Shown here: positions 61,601 to 64,000 of the stretch, piece by piece
Position numbering within the stretch: position 1 is the stretch's first letter
Layout: every line of letters begins with the position of its first letter
From: Phallus indusiatus
Taxonomy: Eukaryota; Basidiomycota; Agaricomycetes; Phallales; Phallaceae
DNA length: 64,000 nt
Assembly: GCA_027605045.1 (NCBI GenBank)
Contig: JAQFWX010000047.1
Span: 186,001-250,000 of the forward strand
Direction: 5' to 3'
Made by a program: the position numbers and the translations under genes
Notes under the pieces: generated by a model
Databases searched by the model: none
Told to the model about the DNA's origin: nothing
What the model saw: the letters and a program-made list of their open reading frames with translations, nothing else

Positions 61601-64000
61601 ATGCCTTCCAGCGGCAAGAAAAAGAAAGAAAAGAACGTAGATTTTGCTGTTGGTCTCTTTTTCTTTTCCACCGTCACAACTCTATTTTACCATCAATGTT
61701 AGAAAGCGAAATTAAAATTAGGAAAGGGCAAGAAACCTGCAAATAATGCCGTCGACACATCGTTTAAAGCACGCTGTATGATTTTTTTCTTCGGCATTGT
61801 CTTGTGAACTAAGATATCTTGTATATAGCTATCGCGGTCCCTTTACAGAAGATAGGTTTGGACAAAGGCTCTAATCCGACAACACAACGAAACCTAACTT
61901 TGGACGACCTATTGATTCATCTCAAACATCACAATCCCAATACGCGTAAAGGTAGTCGTTACATCTAGACCGAAGGCTTATGTACTGATCTGAACTGAAG
62001 ACGCAATCATTGGGCTTCGAGAGTTGCTTGAAGGATACCCGGAGTTGATCGAGAGCTCTTTAACTGCTGTTCTACATGCTTGCGCGCGTGTAATTGGTGA
62101 TGAGGTGATATTCGTTGACCTTTCGCGTTTAAAAAATTTTCTTACATGTATCTCAGGATGGTGATGTTAGAAAATTGCTGCACACTTTTTTCTCCTGGCT
62201 TTTACGAATATTGCCTCCGGTGGGTGGTTTATGACCGGCTTCAACGTTTGCGGCGACTAAAGTTCAAATCACCAGCAACATATTCGTCCGCATCTCCAAT
62301 TCTTAATGCTGTTCATAACATCTGCACAAACACACATCTATCCTGCTATCCGTATAGACGCTATTCGGTTTATCGACGTTTTCCTGGAATGCGCTCCAGA
62401 CATTATCGTGCAAAACTGGCTTCAACCGGATACAACTGGATCACGGGTTTTAGAAGGTTATCTTGGTCTTCTGAGCTCATCCTCTAAATTCTGGTCCGGG
62501 TCTCAAGGTATGCCAAGTCGTTTCACTAAAGATCTCGTATTAAATTAAGTGGACAGACGATGCTCCTGGTCCATCTACCGCGAATGTGACCCTATCTCAA
62601 AATGTCCGTTGCGTATTTCTCTAAGTTTATTATGTATTCACATGTATTACAGTCACGGCTCGTCGTACTATCTTCCTTGGCGAAATTCTTGGAAAAGGCA
62701 TTATTACCATCACAAAGCGAACAAACATCTGTCGTTCCGAGATGGGTTTTCTTTCCTTATTTCGCATCACAAAATGAACTAGAAGCATTTTGTGCCCTTG
62801 TATATCCTTCTCGGCTCAATGATCAACTGCCTAAAACTGTTGCTTGGGGCGAGTCCGAAGGTGTATTTGTTGGCCCGTTCGAGGACTACTGCCAAGTTGG
62901 GGGAAATGACGTGCATGAAATATGGCTTTCTCCGGATGAAATAGACACGCTGATGCAAGATACGGATAAACCAAAACAGCTTGCTTCACTGGAGTCGCAT
63001 CCCAAATCCTCGCGTGATACTTATATTGGGTATTTAGTGGTATGTACATTCCACGCGCCGATATCAGTACGTGATGTGACGTTTTTCGTGTATAGCAATT
63101 GTCCAGGACCTTGCAGCCTATTCTTGCAACCGTATGGCTCGATGTAGCACCTTCTGTGTTTATTTCCGTTTCAGCAGAAACAGCAAACAAAACAGAGACA
63201 CAACTTGCACTTGTCGTGCTCAAAATTACTGGATGCCTGTATGGAGAGATAATCAGAAGCACTGATATTGTAAGCACCTAGCAATAAGGTGTTACCTCGC
63301 TTTCTAATTTTATTCCAGCCGGACTATACCAAAAAATCAGTCAAAGACGATCTTTACAATTTGCTGGCTCATATATCTCCCTATTTGCCACAGGTGATCT
63401 CTGTGAATGACTTTGAAGTAGGTGTCCCCTTTTTTGAATTATTTGCAGCTCATGTTTTTGAAGGTAGAGGAACTTGTTCGGTCGATGAGCTTCAGCTACT
63501 GTGAATTGGTTTCGCTGACTCTGTTGCTGGGGACCGATGACGCCTCACAAACTTCAGAGTCCCGGCGAAAACAGGAGAGAGGTTTATCAATACAACTAGA
63601 AAGAGTAGGGGAATACATCCTCCAATCTCTAAATGGAAAAGTATGGTTGTTTTGTGTAAAGTGCTTTCAATCACTGATGCAATTTGGTTGTAGTCGTCGG
63701 TACTCTCGACATCTGCCTATACAAGCCTTTTACCGACACTTTGGTATTTGTTAACCCACAAATCAAAGAGCGATTATTTATCCACCATTAAATCTGCCTG
63801 CATTGATCATTCAATCCGCCTAAATTCGAAGTCGGGCTCGAAATCTTTATCTACCCAGTTAATCGGGATATTCGTATTGGTATTGTATTTTCACACAATC
63901 TGAAAACAAACGCATCTCAGTATTTTTGTAGTATTCTAGCCTTTCGTATTCAACTAATGTAGCATCAGACGAAATTGCTCGTCTTAGAGAATGGTATCAA
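61601..64000 (+). CDS. IPI1: IPI1/TEX10-like ribosome biogenesis protein (partial)
   Basis: Component of the Rix1 complex that processes ITS2 and matures the 60S subunit; nucleolar. It begins MPSSGKKKKEKN and, after an intron, KAKLKLGKGKKPANNAVDTS, the IPI1 hallmark. Next come TLDDLLIHLKHHNPNTRK, AIIGLRELLEGYPELIESS and AVLHACARVIGDEDGDVRKL (IPI1 N-terminal HEAT-like domain). Further downstream are AIRIDAIRFIDVFLECAPDI, SRLVVLSSLAKFLEKALL and AYTSLLPTLWYLLTHKSKSD. Many small introns. The last frame is still open at the window edge, so the C-terminus lies beyond 64000. Confidence 0.88.

Noticed and set aside
1..64000. tRNA, rRNA, CRISPR array, transposase or terminal inverted repeats of a mobile element
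   Set aside because: Looked for by eye and none recognised; a tRNA scan or repeat search could still find short ones.

Overview
The window is nuclear DNA of a basidiomycete fungus, almost certainly a mushroom-forming one (Agaricomycetes). The genes are dense and cut by many introns of about 45-65 nt. Paired homeodomain (HD1 and HD2) mating-type genes lie near a gene for beta-flanking protein, a known neighbour of the A mating-type locus in Agaricomycetes. I see no bacterial, viral or transposon gene. Gene models below were spliced by hand from GT-AG (sometimes GC-AG) junctions that keep the frame open.

Positions 1-18.4 kb hold the HD mating-type region, and it is mirror-like. One HD2 gene (7812-9427, +) sits between two HD1 genes in opposite orientation (4967-7256, - and 9771-12108, +). 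Outside each HD1 lies an array of related F-box/leucine-rich proteins: two on the left (-; one is frameshifted) and three on the right (+). Everything left of about 7.5 kb is transcribed leftward and everything right of it rightward. The two HD1 proteins have nearly identical homeodomains, and the DNA differences I counted there are all silent, but their N-termini, where partner choice is normally set, do not resemble each other.

Positions 18.9-35.9 kb hold conserved housekeeping genes: syntaxin-5/SED5 and NAD-dependent glycerol-3-phosphate dehydrogenase (divergent pair), a probable Pom34-like nuclear pore protein, a doubtful small membrane protein, beta-flanking protein, a secreted GMC oxidoreductase, and the endocytic adaptor SLA2 (a marker that flanks MAT in ascomycetes).

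Positions 36-51.3 kb hold a broken and an intact copy of an HNH-domain gene, a damage-control phosphatase (DUF89/ARMT1 family) whose 16 exons include five of only 9-13 nt, and two serine-rich proteins of unknown role.

Positions 51.6-64 kb hold a TMEM115-like Golgi membrane protein, cytosolic aspartyl-tRNA synthetase, an amino-acid permease, a decayed partial copy of the aspartyl-tRNA synthetase gene including its upstream region, mitochondrial aspartate aminotransferase, and IPI1 (ribosome biogenesis), which runs off the right edge.
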